This document shows positions 1 through 8,386 of a stretch of 64,000 bases of DNA, in pieces. Below the pieces are notes generated by a model. That model was given only the letters and a program-made list of their open reading frames with translations, did no database searches and was not told where the DNA came from. The number at the start of each line of letters is the position of its first letter. Position 1 is the stretch's first letter. Origin of the DNA: Sinorhizobium arboris LMG 14919 (lineage in GTDB: Bacteria; Pseudomonadota; Alphaproteobacteria; Rhizobiales; Rhizobiaceae); contig NZ_ATYB01000008.1 of assembly GCF_000427465.1 (NCBI RefSeq), positions 620,001 to 684,000 on the forward strand, given 5' to 3'. Position numbers and translations under genes: made by a program.

Positions 1-1
1 C

Positions 2-2479
2 GCAGCCATTGCCGAAACCGGCGGTGAGGTGGAACTGCCGGTGACGGCCGACTGGGGTACGGGCGCCTATGTCACCGCGACGCTTTACCGCCCCGGCGAA
101 GCCCAGGAGAGCCGGATGCCGATGCGGGCGATCGGCATCAAGTGGCTCGCCGTCGATCCGGCGGAGCGAAAGCTCGCCGTCAGCCTGGACGCGCCTGAGA
201 AAACCGAACCCCGCCGGCCTCTCGATATCGGCCTTCAGGTACGGGGCGCCGGCGCGAATGAAGACGCCTATGTCACGATTGCCGCAGTCGACGTCGGCAT
301 CCTGAACCTGACACGCTACGAGGCTCCGGATCCCGATGGATGGTATTTCGGTCAGAGGCGGCTCGGCCTCGATATGCGCGATCTCTACGGACGCTTGATC
401 GACGGCTCGCTCGGCGCGACCGGCCGGCTGCGCACGGGCGGCGACGGCGGGCAAATGCCGCTCCAGGGCAGCCCCCCGACCGAGAAGCTCGTCGCGTTCT
501 TCTCGGGCGCGATCAAGCTCGACGCCGAAGGAATGGCGAATGTCCGCTTCGACATTCCGCAATTCAACGGAACGGCACGTATCATGGCGGTCGCCTGGAC
601 GAAGTCCGGCGTCGGCCATGCCGTGAAGGACGTGGTCATCCGCGATCCGATCGTCGTGACTGCGAGCCTGCCGAAGTTCCTGGCGCCGGGAGACCGGGCC
701 GAATTGCGGCTCGATATCGCCAACACCGACGGGCCGGCGGGCGATTATCAACTGCAGGTCACGACCAACGGCCCGGTCACCGCCGTCCACACAGCGGCCG
801 AAACGGTGAACCTCGATGCCGGCGGCAAATCCGCTCTGACCCTGCCCCTAGCCGGCCAGTATCCGGGAGACGGTGCCGTCACCGTCAGGGTCTCGAACGC
901 TGCGGGCCTGTCGCTGGAGCAGACGCTGAACATGCCTGTCCGCCCGGCAGCCCTGCCGGTCACTCAGCGTCATGTCGTCAATATCGCCGCCGGCAGCAGC
1001 CTCACGGTGGACGAACAATTGCTCGCAGACAGCCTGCTCCAGGGCGCCTCGGTCAGCGTCAACGTCACGCGCTCGGCTGCGTTCGACATCCCGGCGCTGC
1101 TGATGACGCTCGACCGCTATCCCTATGGCTGCGCCGAGCAGACGACGAGCCGTGCCTTGCCGCTGCTCTATCTGAGCGAGCTTGCCAAGCAGGCCGGGCT
1201 TGCCGACGACGACGGCGTGAAGAAGCGCGTGCAGGAGGCGATCTACCGCGTCCTTGCCTACCGGTCCTCCGCCGGCAGTTTCGGCCTTTGGGGGCCCGGC
1301 TCCGGCGATCTCTGGCTCGACGCCTATGTGACCGATTTCCTCACCCGCGCGCGGGAACAGAAATTCGACGTACCGGAACAGGCGATGGTGCAGGCGCTCG
1401 AAAACCTGCAGAACGCGCTGAGCTACGAGACGAATGTCAAGGACCGCGGCAATGAGATTGCCTACGCGCTCTATGTCCTTGCGCGCAACCGCAAGGCCGC
1501 CATCAGCGATCTGCGCTATTATGCGGACACGATGCTCGGCGATTTCCCGACCCCGCTCGCCAAAGCCCATATCGCCGCGGCACTCGCGCTCTATGGCGAC
1601 GCCCGGCGCTCGCAGGACATTTTTGCTGCCTCGGCCAACATGTCGACGGGGCTCGTCAATGTCAGCCTCGCCCGCTCCGACTACGGCTCTTCGCTTCGCG
1701 ATGGCGCGGCCGTGCTGGCGCTGGCCGCCGAGAGTCGGCCGGTACCGCCGATCATTCCCGAGCTTTCGAGGGTCGTCGCCCGGGAGTGGCAGCAGGCGAA
1801 ATACACGAGCACCCAGGAGCAGACCTGGATGCTCCTTGCAGCACGCGCGATCCAAGGGGGCGACGAGGACATGAGGATCGAGGTCAACGGCGCAGCGCGC
1901 ACGGGCAGTTACGCCGCCCGCATGACCGGCGACGCTCTGATCGAGCACCCGGTCGTTATCCGCAACCAAGGCACCGCCGCGGTCTCCGCCGTCGTGACGA
2001 CGGTGGCGGCACCGGCCCAGCCGCTCTCGGCGGGCGGCGAAGGTTTCACCATCGAGCGGAGCTATTACACGCTCGACGGAACGGCGGCCAATGTCAGCGA
2101 GGCCCGGCAGAACGAGCGCTATGTCGTGGTGCTGAAGGTGACCGAGAGCAACGACTGGCCGTCCCGGGTGCTCATAACCGATCTCCTGCCCGCCGGCTTC
2201 GAGATCGACAATCCGAGCCTGGTGGACAGCGCCCAACTCTCGAATTTCGAATGGATCGGCCAAGTCGAGGCTGCCCATACGGAATTCCGCAGCGACCGCT
2301 TCGTGGCCGCGTTCGACCGCTCGTCCGGCGACAACCGGGAGATCACGCTTGCCTATGTCGTGCGCGCGGTGACGCCCGGCACCTACGACCATCCGGCCGC
2401 GAGCGTCGAGGACATGTACCGACCGCAATTCTCGGCACGCACGGCGACCGGCCGCATGGAGGTGCTGGCAGCCCAGTAG
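2..2479 (+). CDS. Alpha-2-macroglobulin family protein, C-terminal part (5' end outside window)
   Basis: The reading frame is open from base 2, so the start lies upstream; about 825 C-terminal residues are present. Bacterial alpha-2-macroglobulins of the YfhM type are large (often 1500-1900 residues) envelope proteins thought to trap attacking proteases through a thioester. The thioester motif is visible as YPYGCAEQTT, with Cys at 1130-1132 and Gln at 1139-1141, so the bait-trap chemistry appears intact. The region after it is alpha-helical in character, as in the thioester domain, and is followed by a receptor-binding-like beta domain (FEIDNPSL and onward). The pbpC gene begins 11 bp after the stop, reproducing the common pairing of this family with penicillin-binding protein 1C. 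Lipoprotein status cannot be judged because the N-terminus is missing. Confidence 0.93.
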   Translation, partial: AAIAETGGEVELPVTADWGTGAYVTATLYRPGEAQESRMPMRAIGIKWLAVDPAERKLAVSLDAPEKTEPRRPLDIGLQVRGAGANEDAYVTIAAVDVGILNLTRYEAPDPDGWYFGQRRLGLDMRDLYGRLIDGSLGATGRLRTGGDGGQMPLQGSPPTEKLVAFFSGAIKLDAEGMANVRFDIPQFNGTARIMAVAWTKSGVGHAVKDVVIRDPIVVTASLPKFLAPGDRAELRLDIANTDGPAGDYQLQVTTNGPVTAVHTAAETVNLDAGGKSALTLPLAGQYPGDGAVTVRVSNAAGLSLEQTLNMPVRPAALPVTQRHVVNIAAGSSLTVDEQLLADSLLQGASVSVNVTRSAAFDIPALLMTLDRYPYGCAEQTTSRALPLLYLSELAKQAGLADDDGVKKRVQEAIYRVLAYRSSAGSFGLWGPGSGDLWLDAYVTDFLTRAREQKFDVPEQAMVQALENLQNALSYETNVKDRGNEIAYALYVLARNRKAAISDLRYYADTMLGDFPTPLAKAHIAAALALYGDARRSQDIFAASANMSTGLVNVSLARSDYGSSLRDGAAVLALAAESRPVPPIIPELSRVVAREWQQAKYTSTQEQTWMLLAARAIQGGDEDMRIEVNGAARTGSYAARMTGDALIEHPVVIRNQGTAAVSAVVTTVAAPAQPLSAGGEGFTIERSYYTLDGTAANVSEARQNERYVVVLKVTESNDWPSRVLITDLLPAGFEIDNPSLVDSAQLSNFEWIGQVEAAHTEFRSDRFVAAFDRSSGDNREITLAYVVRAVTPGTYDHPAASVEDMYRPQFSARTATGRMEVLAAQ

Positions 2480-2490
2480 GAAGCGTGACG

Positions 2491-4626
2491 ATGTTCTTCC
2501 GGCGAAAGTCGAACCGCAAAGACATTGGGCCGACCTCACAAGGGCCGGCCGGGCGCGGCCGGGCGATTGTCATCGTATCCCTTGCCCTGGTCCTGTCCGC
2601 TCTCGCCGTCTTCGCCCTCGAATGGGCAGACAAAGCCTTCCCGCCGCCGCTCGCCGAGGCCGAAACGGTCTCGGCGGAAGTTCTCGACAGGGACGGCCTC
2701 CTGCTGCGCGCCTTTGCGACCGAGGATGGTCTGTGGCGACTGAAGACGACCGCAGAGGACGTCGATCCGCGCTTCATCGAGATGCTGATCGCCTATGAGG
2801 ACCGGCGCTTTCGCGAACACCACGGAATTGACCCGTTGGCGCTCGGTCGCGCCGCGCTGCAGCTCATGACCAATGGCCGTATCGTTTCCGGCGCCTCGAC
2901 GCTGTCCATGCAGGTCGCACGGCTCATCGAGCCGCGGGAGAGACGCACGCTGATGGCGAAGCTCTTCCAGATAGCCCGGGCCATCCAGCTCGAAAGGCGC
3001 TTGGGCAAGGAAAAGATTCTCGATCTCTATCTGACCCATGCGCCCTATGGCGGCAACCTCGAGGGCGTGCGTGCGGCAAGCCTCGCCTGGTTCGGCAAGG
3101 AGCCGCGCCGCCTGTCGACCGGAGAGGCAGCACTCCTCGTCGCCTTGCCGCAATTGCCGGAAAAGCGCCGGCCCGACCGCAATCTCGCCGCCGCCGAGGC
3201 GGCCCGTAAGCGCGTACTCGCCCGCGCCGCCGTCGCAGGGGTCATCGGCGAAGGCGAAGCTGAGCGCGCGGCGATGACTGCCATACCGACCGTCCGGCTG
3301 CAGCTCCCGGCCCATGCTGCCCATCTGGCCGAGACGGCGCGGCGGAAGAACCCTGCAGCTCACCAGCATCTGACGACGCTCAAACGCGAGGTCCAACGCG
3401 GCCTTGAAACCGTGGCCCGCGAAAGTGCCGCGAAGCTCGGCCCCAGGGTTTCCGTCGCCATGGTGATGGCGGAGGTCAGGACCGGCGAGATCCTCGCCGA
3501 AGTCGGTTCGGCCGACTATTTCGACGCAGGCCGCTCCGGCTGGATCGACATGACGCGGATCACCCGTTCCCCCGGGTCGACGCTGAAACCCTTCATCTAC
3601 GGCCTTGCCTTCGAGGAGGGTCTTGTCAGCCAGGAAACGATCATCGAAGACCGGCCGGCGGATTTCTTCGGCTACCGGCCGCGCAATTTCGACATGAGCT
3701 ACCAGGGCGACGTCACCGTGCGTCAGGCGCTGCAATTGTCTCTGAACGTGCCGGCGATCCGCCTGCTTGATGCCGTCGGCCCCTCGCGCCTGATGGTACG
3801 CTTCCGCCGCGCCGACGTTCGGCCGAAATTGCCGCAGCATGAGGCGCCGGGCCTTGCGATCGGCCTCGGTGGAGTCGGCATCACGCTTCGCGAACTCGTG
3901 CAGCTTTATGCGGGCCTGGCGAACGGCGGCTGGCCGGTACGCCTCGGCGACGCCATCGAAGATGTCCCGGGAACCGTCGACGGCGAACCTCTCCTGTCGG
4001 CGGTCGCCGCCTGGCAGGTCGCCGACATACTCTCCGGCGTGCTGCCACCGGCCGGAAGCCGCCGGCATGGCATCGCCTATAAGACCGGCACGAGCTACGG
4101 CTATCGCGACGCCTGGTCCGCTGGCTTCGACGGCCGCTATGTCCTCGGTGTCTGGGTGGGCAGGCCCGACAACGGCGCGGTACCCGGTCTGACCGGTTAC
4201 GGTGCGGCGGCTCCGATTCTGTTCGAAGGCTTCGCCAAGGCGGGGATCGCCATCACGCCCCTGCCCGGTCCGCCCGCGGGCGCGGTCCGGCTCGCCCAGA
4301 CCGATCTGCCGATCAGCCAGAGACGCTTCTCGGTCACCGCGAACGGCCTGCTTTCGGGCTCGGCGCGTGAAGCGGCGCCGCAGATCGTGTTCCCGCCGGA
4401 GGGAGCCCGCGTCGAGCTTGGCGCGCAGGGCAGCGCGACGATGCCCTTGACGCTGAAGCTCCAGGGCGGCCGGGCACCCTTCCGCTGGCTGGCCAATGGC
4501 CGTCCGCTGCCCGAGGTGACCCGCCGGCGCGTCAGCCAGTGGCACCCGGACGGCAGCGGTTATTCGACCCTCACCGTCATCGATGCGCTCGGGCGTGCCG
4601 CCAGCGTGCGCGTCTTCGTCCAGTGA
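2491..4626 (+). CDS. pbpC: Penicillin-binding protein 1C (bifunctional peptidoglycan glycosyltransferase/transpeptidase)
   Basis: 711 residues starting at ATG 2491; an open frame extends far upstream but overlaps the macroglobulin gene. A membrane anchor lies at residues 25-44. The GT51 domain follows, with YEDRRFREHHG around catalytic Glu103 and GASTLSMQVARL. The transpeptidase domain has SPGSTLKPF (active-site Ser363 and Lys366), a SLN motif in QLSLNVPA and KTGTSYGYRD (Lys531). The last 90 residues match the BiPBP_C beta domain found at the end of PBP1C proteins. The protein would polymerise and cross-link peptidoglycan at the periplasmic face. PBP1C is usually a minor enzyme, and its link with alpha-2-macroglobulin suggests wall repair after protease or host damage; that role is a family-level inference. 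Length and motifs are normal. Confidence 0.95.
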   Translation: MFFRRKSNRKDIGPTSQGPAGRGRAIVIVSLALVLSALAVFALEWADKAFPPPLAEAETVSAEVLDRDGLLLRAFATEDGLWRLKTTAEDVDPRFIEMLIAYEDRRFREHHGIDPLALGRAALQLMTNGRIVSGASTLSMQVARLIEPRERRTLMAKLFQIARAIQLERRLGKEKILDLYLTHAPYGGNLEGVRAASLAWFGKEPRRLSTGEAALLVALPQLPEKRRPDRNLAAAEAARKRVLARAAVAGVIGEGEAERAAMTAIPTVRLQLPAHAAHLAETARRKNPAAHQHLTTLKREVQRGLETVARESAAKLGPRVSVAMVMAEVRTGEILAEVGSADYFDAGRSGWIDMTRITRSPGSTLKPFIYGLAFEEGLVSQETIIEDRPADFFGYRPRNFDMSYQGDVTVRQALQLSLNVPAIRLLDAVGPSRLMVRFRRADVRPKLPQHEAPGLAIGLGGVGITLRELVQLYAGLANGGWPVRLGDAIEDVPGTVDGEPLLSAVAAWQVADILSGVLPPAGSRRHGIAYKTGTSYGYRDAWSAGFDGRYVLGVWVGRPDNGAVPGLTGYGAAAPILFEGFAKAGIAITPLPGPPAGAVRLAQTDLPISQRRFSVTANGLLSGSAREAAPQIVFPPEGARVELGAQGSATMPLTLKLQGGRAPFRWLANGRPLPEVTRRRVSQWHPDGSGYSTLTVIDALGRAASVRVFVQ

Positions 4627-4662
4627 AACGGTCGGACGTTGCCCGAAAGCCGGTCCGCTCCC

Positions 4663-4989
4663 TCACGCCGACTGCGCAGCCTTGGTGGTGGCGCCCTGCG
4701 GCTCGCGGGCCGGCGGCGTCATCTCGCGGGCCGGCGGCGTCATGACGAGCGGCATGCCCGCCTCCAGGCAAGCGGCAATGAACGCCTCCCGCGCCACCGC
4801 TGCCGGCGTCATCCGGTTCAATGCCCGCCGGCAGGTCCGCACCGCGCGATCGTAGCGCTCGCCCTTCCTGAGCGGCCACTCGTTTTCCAGAAAGTCGAGA
4901 GCCTCGTAAACGGAGGCAAATGTGTGCGTCAGGCCGTTGGAGAGGCGCACGGTGAGAGGGACCGTCCAGGGGATCTCATTGAGAAGCAT
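4663..4989 (-). CDS. DUF982 domain protein, small rhizobial protein of unknown function
   Basis: 108 residues. The start at 4989 is chosen because a strong AGGAGG lies 4-5 bases before the ATG. The open frame runs further upstream without a comparable ribosome site. The core, with VRLSNGLTHTFASVYEAL and FLENEWPLRKGERY, has the pattern I associate with DUF982, a short protein found in many copies in Rhizobiales and with no established function. The C-terminus carries a duplicated seven-residue unit (MTPPARE) encoded by a perfect 21-bp tandem repeat. The gene is convergent with pbpC and 36 bp from its stop. No signal peptide or membrane segment is seen. The family assignment is by eye. Confidence 0.75.
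   Translation of the reverse strand: MLLNEIPWTVPLTVRLSNGLTHTFASVYEALDFLENEWPLRKGERYDRAVRTCRRALNRMTPAAVAREAFIAACLEAGMPLVMTPPAREMTPPAREPQGATTKAAQSA
4702..4743. repeat. Perfect 21-bp tandem duplication inside the DUF982 gene
   Basis: Bases 4702-4722 and 4723-4743 are identical 21-mers beginning CTCGCGGGCC. The repeat is in frame and doubles the peptide unit MTPPARE. It looks like a recent slippage event, and copy number could vary between strains. Confidence 0.95.
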
Positions 4990-5236
4990 TTTTCCTCCTT
5001 TCCTATGCCGTCGGTGAGACGCACGCCGCATGCTCCGCGGATCGGACGAGAACCATGCAGCGCTGCAAAGTGCCATGTTGATCTCTGGGCGTCTTGCAAA
5101 GACGCATGCGCCAGATATTGGAGCGGAAAAGGTAAATTCAAGAACCCCGATCATCGGCTTCGACCCTCGTTCGAAGAGCTGATTTTCGCGGCCGCCGCTG
5201 GCCGGAACAACGGGCGAAAATCGATGTCCGGAGGCC

Positions 5237-5264
5237 CTTGAAACCCGGCTTCGAATAACTAAAT
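5237..5264 (+). promoter_or_regulatory. Candidate RpoH (heat-shock sigma) promoter for hsp20
   Basis: CTTGAA at 5237-5242 matches the -35 of rhizobial RpoH promoters. CTAAAT at 5259-5264, 16 bases further on, is a partial match to the -10. Transcription would start near 5271, giving a leader of about 90 bases that contains exactly the hairpins of the ROSE element. The -10 match is imperfect. Confidence 0.5.
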
Positions 5265-5273
5265 CGGGTGCGA

Positions 5274-5362
5274 GAGCCGCCTGCAAGGGGCTCGCAGTCG
5301 AGGAGCTCCGTTCTCTTCGGCGCTCCTCATCGTCCATGTTGCTCAAGGAGGATATGGCTATG
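5274..5362 (+). promoter_or_regulatory. ROSE-type RNA thermometer in the hsp20 leader
   Basis: Three consecutive hairpins can be drawn. The first is GAGCC 5274-5278 with GGCTC 5289-5293. The second is GAGGAGC 5300-5306 with GCTCCTC 5322-5328, a perfect 7-bp stem. The third is a weak 3' hairpin in which CCAT 5334-5337 pairs ATGG 5354-5357 and TTGCT 5339-5343 faces the Shine-Dalgarno AGGAT 5349-5353. The TTGCT opposite the ribosome site, with a G-G mismatch, is the signature of ROSE (repression of heat-shock gene expression) elements of rhizobial small heat-shock genes. At low temperature the hairpin should hide the ribosome site; warming should melt it. This also supports the start codon at 5360. 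Confidence 0.85.
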
Positions 5363-5839
5363 AGAACAAGCTTCGATTTTTCGCCACTGTCGCGTTCCAG
5401 CGTCGGCTTCGAGCATCTGTTCGACCTCTTGGATTCCGCAAGTCGCCTGGCGCCGAGCGACAACTGGCCGCCCTACGACATCATGCGGGTCGGCGAGAAC
5501 CAGTACCGTATCGCGATGTCGGTAGCGGGCTTCTCCCCTGACGAGATCACCATCACGCACGAGCAGCAGATGCTGACCGTCGCCGGCGCGAAGGCCGGGG
5601 AAGATGACACCGAATACCTCTATCGCGGCATTGCAGCACGCAACTTCGAGCGTCGCTTCCAGCTCGCCGACTTTGTCACGGTCACCGGCGCGAACCTCGC
5701 CAACGGCCTGCTCAAGATCGATCTCGTCCGTGAGCTTCCCGAGCAGATGAAGCCGCGTCGTATCGAGATCCATCAAGCAGAAGCATTGCCAGCGGGCGAA
5801 GCCTCGAAACAGATCGAAGGCGAAAAGCACGCTGCATAG
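5360..5839 (+). CDS. Small heat-shock protein Hsp20, IbpA-like (class A)
   Basis: 159 residues. The start at 5360 is preferred over ATG 5354 because AGGAGG ends 8 bases upstream and because ROSE leaders end just before this position. The alpha-crystallin domain spans about residues 37-135, with NQYRIAMSVAGFSPDEI, then YLYRGIAARNFERRFQLAD typical of class A rhizobial Hsp20s, and LANGLLKIDL matching the conserved A-x-x-x-G-x-L motif. The C-terminal PRRIEI is the IxI-type oligomerisation anchor. The protein should act as an ATP-independent holdase that binds unfolding proteins in the cytoplasm. It is controlled by the ROSE leader and probably RpoH. A second Hsp20 gene follows 120 bp downstream in the same direction. 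Confidence 0.95.
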   Translation: MRTSFDFSPLSRSSVGFEHLFDLLDSASRLAPSDNWPPYDIMRVGENQYRIAMSVAGFSPDEITITHEQQMLTVAGAKAGEDDTEYLYRGIAARNFERRFQLADFVTVTGANLANGLLKIDLVRELPEQMKPRRIEIHQAEALPAGEASKQIEGEKHAA

Positions 5840-5959
5840 CTGCACGTGCCAACCGCGCCGAAGCGCCGGCGCCATCGGCGCTTCGGTTCCCGGGAATTCG
5901 AGCGGGAGACGGGCGCAAGCCCGGACGCCCACTCCGATTGCAAAGAAAGGAACGGACCG

Positions 5960-6466
5960 ATGAATGTACGTGATCTCATCCCATGGGGCCGCGCGCAGGG
6001 CCAGGTGCCCGCTTCCTATCGTGACAACGATCGAAACCCCTTCCTGGCGCTCCACAGGGAAATGAACCGCCTGTTCGACGACGCCTTCCGCGACTTCGAA
6101 ACTCGCCTGCCCTTCAGCGGCTTTTCCGGTTTTGCAGGCGGCTGGCCGAGCGTCGAGATCTCCGATCGGGAAAAGGACATCAAGGTGACCGCGGAACTGC
6201 CGGGTCTTGAGGAGAAGGACGTCGAACTCTCCTTGTCCGAAGGCGTGCTCTCGCTGCGAGGCGAAAAGCGGGCCGAGACCGAGGATCAGGAAAATCAGTT
6301 CTCGGAGCGATATTACGGCCGCTTCGAACGTCGCATTCCGCTCGGATACGAAGTGGATGAGAGCAGGGTCAACGCGACCTTCCGCAACGGCGTCCTGACG
6401 GTAACTTTACCGAAGACCGAGCAGGCCCAGTCGAAAGCCAAGCGCATCGCGATCAATGGGCAATAG
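5960..6466 (+). CDS. Small heat-shock protein Hsp20, second copy of a different class
   Basis: 168 residues starting at ATG 5960 with an AAAGGA-like ribosome site upstream. The N-terminal region has DRNPFLALHREMNRLFDD, a pattern of class C bacterial Hsp20s. The alpha-crystallin domain begins at WPSVEISDREKDIKV, contains LEEKDVELSLSEGVLSLRG and ends with FRNGVLTVTLPK. A PKTEQ...RIAI tail gives the C-terminal anchor. It differs clearly from the preceding Hsp20, so this is not a recent duplication; pairs of unlike Hsp20s are thought to form mixed oligomers. The 120-bp spacer shows no second ROSE element: there is no TTGCT or TCGCT facing the ribosome site. It may therefore rely on readthrough from the upstream promoter. 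Confidence 0.94.
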   Translation: MNVRDLIPWGRAQGQVPASYRDNDRNPFLALHREMNRLFDDAFRDFETRLPFSGFSGFAGGWPSVEISDREKDIKVTAELPGLEEKDVELSLSEGVLSLRGEKRAETEDQENQFSERYYGRFERRIPLGYEVDESRVNATFRNGVLTVTLPKTEQAQSKAKRIAINGQ

Positions 6467-6498
6467 TCTCCGAGGTCCCCGCGGGGCAAAGCCCCCAT

Positions 6499-6529
6499 CC
6501 GCCTGCCGGGACCTTTCCCCTGCAGGCGG
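6499..6529 (+). terminator. Possible transcription terminator after the Hsp20 pair
   Basis: CCGCCTGC 6499-6506 and GCAGGCGG 6522-6529 form a perfect 8-bp stem 33 bp after the hsp20 stop. A smaller GGGGC/GCCCC stem lies just before it (6483-6495). No T-run follows, so the call as an intrinsic terminator is uncertain. Confidence 0.4.
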
Positions 6530-6842
6530 GGCGAAGGAACCGCAGCAGCTTTCCGGTCCCCTCGCGAAAGCTCACGGAGACTGCGGCTTTGTCCCCACTC
6601 CCCATCTAGACCCAGACTCCCATAGGGAGGCGGGCGGAAGGCCAGTACGCAAGTGCCGGACGCTTTGCGCACCAGCAGCCGCCGCAGGCGACCAGCACAG
6701 GTCGTACACGTGGTTAGAGAACGGGCAAGCATGCTCCCTGCGCAGAGGTGTATGTCGCGACAATGCAATCTTTGCGAGCCAATTATATTGCAGGAACGTT
6801 GCATTTAGGTCTAAATGGAAGTGCATTGAATTAGGGGCCGTC
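6530..6842. other. Intergenic region before the LysR gene; composition shifts to lower GC
   Basis: I see no gene here. The last 90 bases are AT-rich and contain two TGCA words seven bases apart (around 6770-6806), a possible regulator site for the downstream lysR gene. The boundary of the lower-GC segment probably falls in this stretch. Confidence 0.4.
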
Positions 6843-7772
6843 GTGAACCTGAGGCAACTTCGTTTTTTCGTCGCCGTAGCTGAAGAACTTCATTTTGGTC
6901 GTGCCGCCGAGCGCCTCAACATGACGCAGCCTCCCCTAAGTCAGGCAATTCTTGCGCTGGAGCAGGAATTAGGTGTCATGCTTTTCAAGCGCACCAAGAG
7001 GCATGTTGAACTCACGCCTGTGGGTGCGCATTGGCTGAACTACGTGAATAAGTTGCTGGAAAACGCCGAAGCACTTCCAGTTCTGGCGCGCCAGATAGCA
7101 CGCGGCGAAGTGGGCACGTTCACGGTTGGGTTTGTTTCAACGGCAGTCTACAGCCTTTTGCCTGCCCTCGTCGCGAGCTATCGGTCTATCTTCCCCGATG
7201 TCAAAGTGAACTTGCAAGAGATGACCAGCGATCTTCAGATCGAGGCACTTCTCCAGGGGGATATTGACGCCGGCCTCATTATCCCAGCCCACGCTACACT
7301 GGATGCCTCGCTAGCCTATCTGCCGCTTCTTCGTGAGCCGCTGGTGGCAGCAATACCCGAAGCATGGCTAGATGAAGGGCGCTTGGCCTGTGCCGAAGGG
7401 AAGTTGAAGCTTTCAGAAATAGCTGACAAGCCCCTCGTGATTTTCCCACACAGAAGTGCCCCCGCATTCCACGACATTATTACGAGCTATTTCGTCAAAG
7501 CTGGACTTCGGCCAAAGTTCGGGCAAGAGGCGATCCAGATGCAGACGATCGTGAGCTTGGTATCGAGCGGTATCGGTGTAGCCTTGGTGCCTGAAACCCT
7601 GCGTAGACTGGGCCGAAGCGGCATCCGTTATGTGCCGTTAGAAGGCGATCCGCCTGTCATCGAGACAGGTCTTGTCTGGCGCAACGAGGATCCTTCGCCG
7701 GCAGCGAATATGTTCGTCAATCTAGCCAAATCGCACGACCTGAACGGTGGTAGGAACTCCGACGTGCTTTAG
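6843..7772 (+). CDS. LysR-family transcriptional regulator
   Basis: 309 residues from GTG 6843; the open frame extends upstream but the LysR domain begins exactly at this codon (MNLRQLRFFVAVAEELHFG). The N-terminal winged helix-turn-helix contains AAERLNMTQPPLSQAI, followed by the linker helix and a periplasmic-binding-protein-like effector domain (residues 90-300). The pattern, including FGRAAERLNMTQPPLSQ, resembles BenM/CatR-type regulators of small organic acid catabolism. It lies upstream of an IlvD/Edd-type dehydratase in the same orientation with about 600 bp between, so it may regulate that gene; this is inference. Codon use has noticeably more A/T than the flanking genes, in keeping with acquisition by transfer. 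Confidence 0.9.
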   Translation: MNLRQLRFFVAVAEELHFGRAAERLNMTQPPLSQAILALEQELGVMLFKRTKRHVELTPVGAHWLNYVNKLLENAEALPVLARQIARGEVGTFTVGFVSTAVYSLLPALVASYRSIFPDVKVNLQEMTSDLQIEALLQGDIDAGLIIPAHATLDASLAYLPLLREPLVAAIPEAWLDEGRLACAEGKLKLSEIADKPLVIFPHRSAPAFHDIITSYFVKAGLRPKFGQEAIQMQTIVSLVSSGIGVALVPETLRRLGRSGIRYVPLEGDPPVIETGLVWRNEDPSPAANMFVNLAKSHDLNGGRNSDVL

Positions 7773-8386
7773 TGGTCACATTCATGGACGCTTATGGGTG
7801 AGTCCGCACGTGCCCGCCGTCTCGAACAATCCACACCGTCAGCGCCCACTGGCCACCTTCGCCTTCCGGGTATTTGCATAGCAGTGCCGCATCCGCGACG
7901 TCTCCGAAACAACCCAGGCAGATAAGCCCGTAGCGGAAGCTGACCACGATCGTTTAGCGGCCGATTCGCTGATCTGACTTTCAATCTGGAGTCGGAGCGG
8001 CCTTTTAGAATGATGCTGCTTGGAGGTGCATCTGGGCAAGGACGCCTGATGTTCTCGATGCATCATTCGATCAGTGACGGCATGTCCCGCGAGTATATTA
8101 GGCGCGACATCGCGGACAGCCTTTCCGGCACGACATTGCCCCAACGAAGCCCCTTCCAGGCGGTCCTGTCATCCCGACCCAAAGTCTCGAAGGATGAATC
8201 CACAGTATACTGCATCTCAAAGGCGCATAACCATGTTCATCGGCTCATCAGCAGCTTTCCGCACAAGGATGCCTATTCGTCGGCGCGACTAAGACGAAAA
8301 ACAACTTAGTCTGTAGTAACAAATATATTTCTGCGATTGCAACCTTACGATTTATACTTCGGTCAGACAGCGTGAGGAGATGGCCA
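7773..8386. other. 614-bp region with no recognisable gene
   Basis: Short open frames occur on both strands (for example 8010-8309 on the plus strand and 7839-8144 on the minus strand), but none shows a convincing ribosome site, codon bias or family motif. GC is near 50 percent, well below the neighbours. It may contain decayed gene remnants. The last 100 bases hold the ilvD-like leader and an inverted repeat listed separately. Confidence 0.5.
8287..8311. promoter_or_regulatory. Perfect inverted repeat upstream of the dehydratase gene (possible operator)
   Basis: GACTAAG 8287-8293 and CTTAGTC 8305-8311 are perfect 7-base arms separated by 11 bases, about 75 bp before the dehydratase start. 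Spacing and dyad symmetry suit a LysR- or GntR-type operator. A terminator is less likely because no T-run follows. Confidence 0.45.

Noticed and set aside
848..2539. Long minus-strand open frame opposite the macroglobulin gene
   Set aside because: It is antisense to a gene with clear family motifs, has no ribosome site and has arginine/histidine-rich composition typical of GC-rich shadow frames.
2536..4545. 669-codon minus-strand open frame opposite pbpC
   Set aside because: No family motif is present; its length is explained by high GC at third positions of pbpC.
6770..6806. Repeated TGCA words before the first LysR gene as an operator
   Set aside because: They are short words expected by chance in an AT-rich stretch; mentioned only under the intergenic entry.
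7839..8144. 101-codon minus-strand open frame in the gene-poor region
   Set aside because: No ribosome site, no recognisable domain and mixed codon use; left as intergenic, though a remnant gene cannot be excluded.
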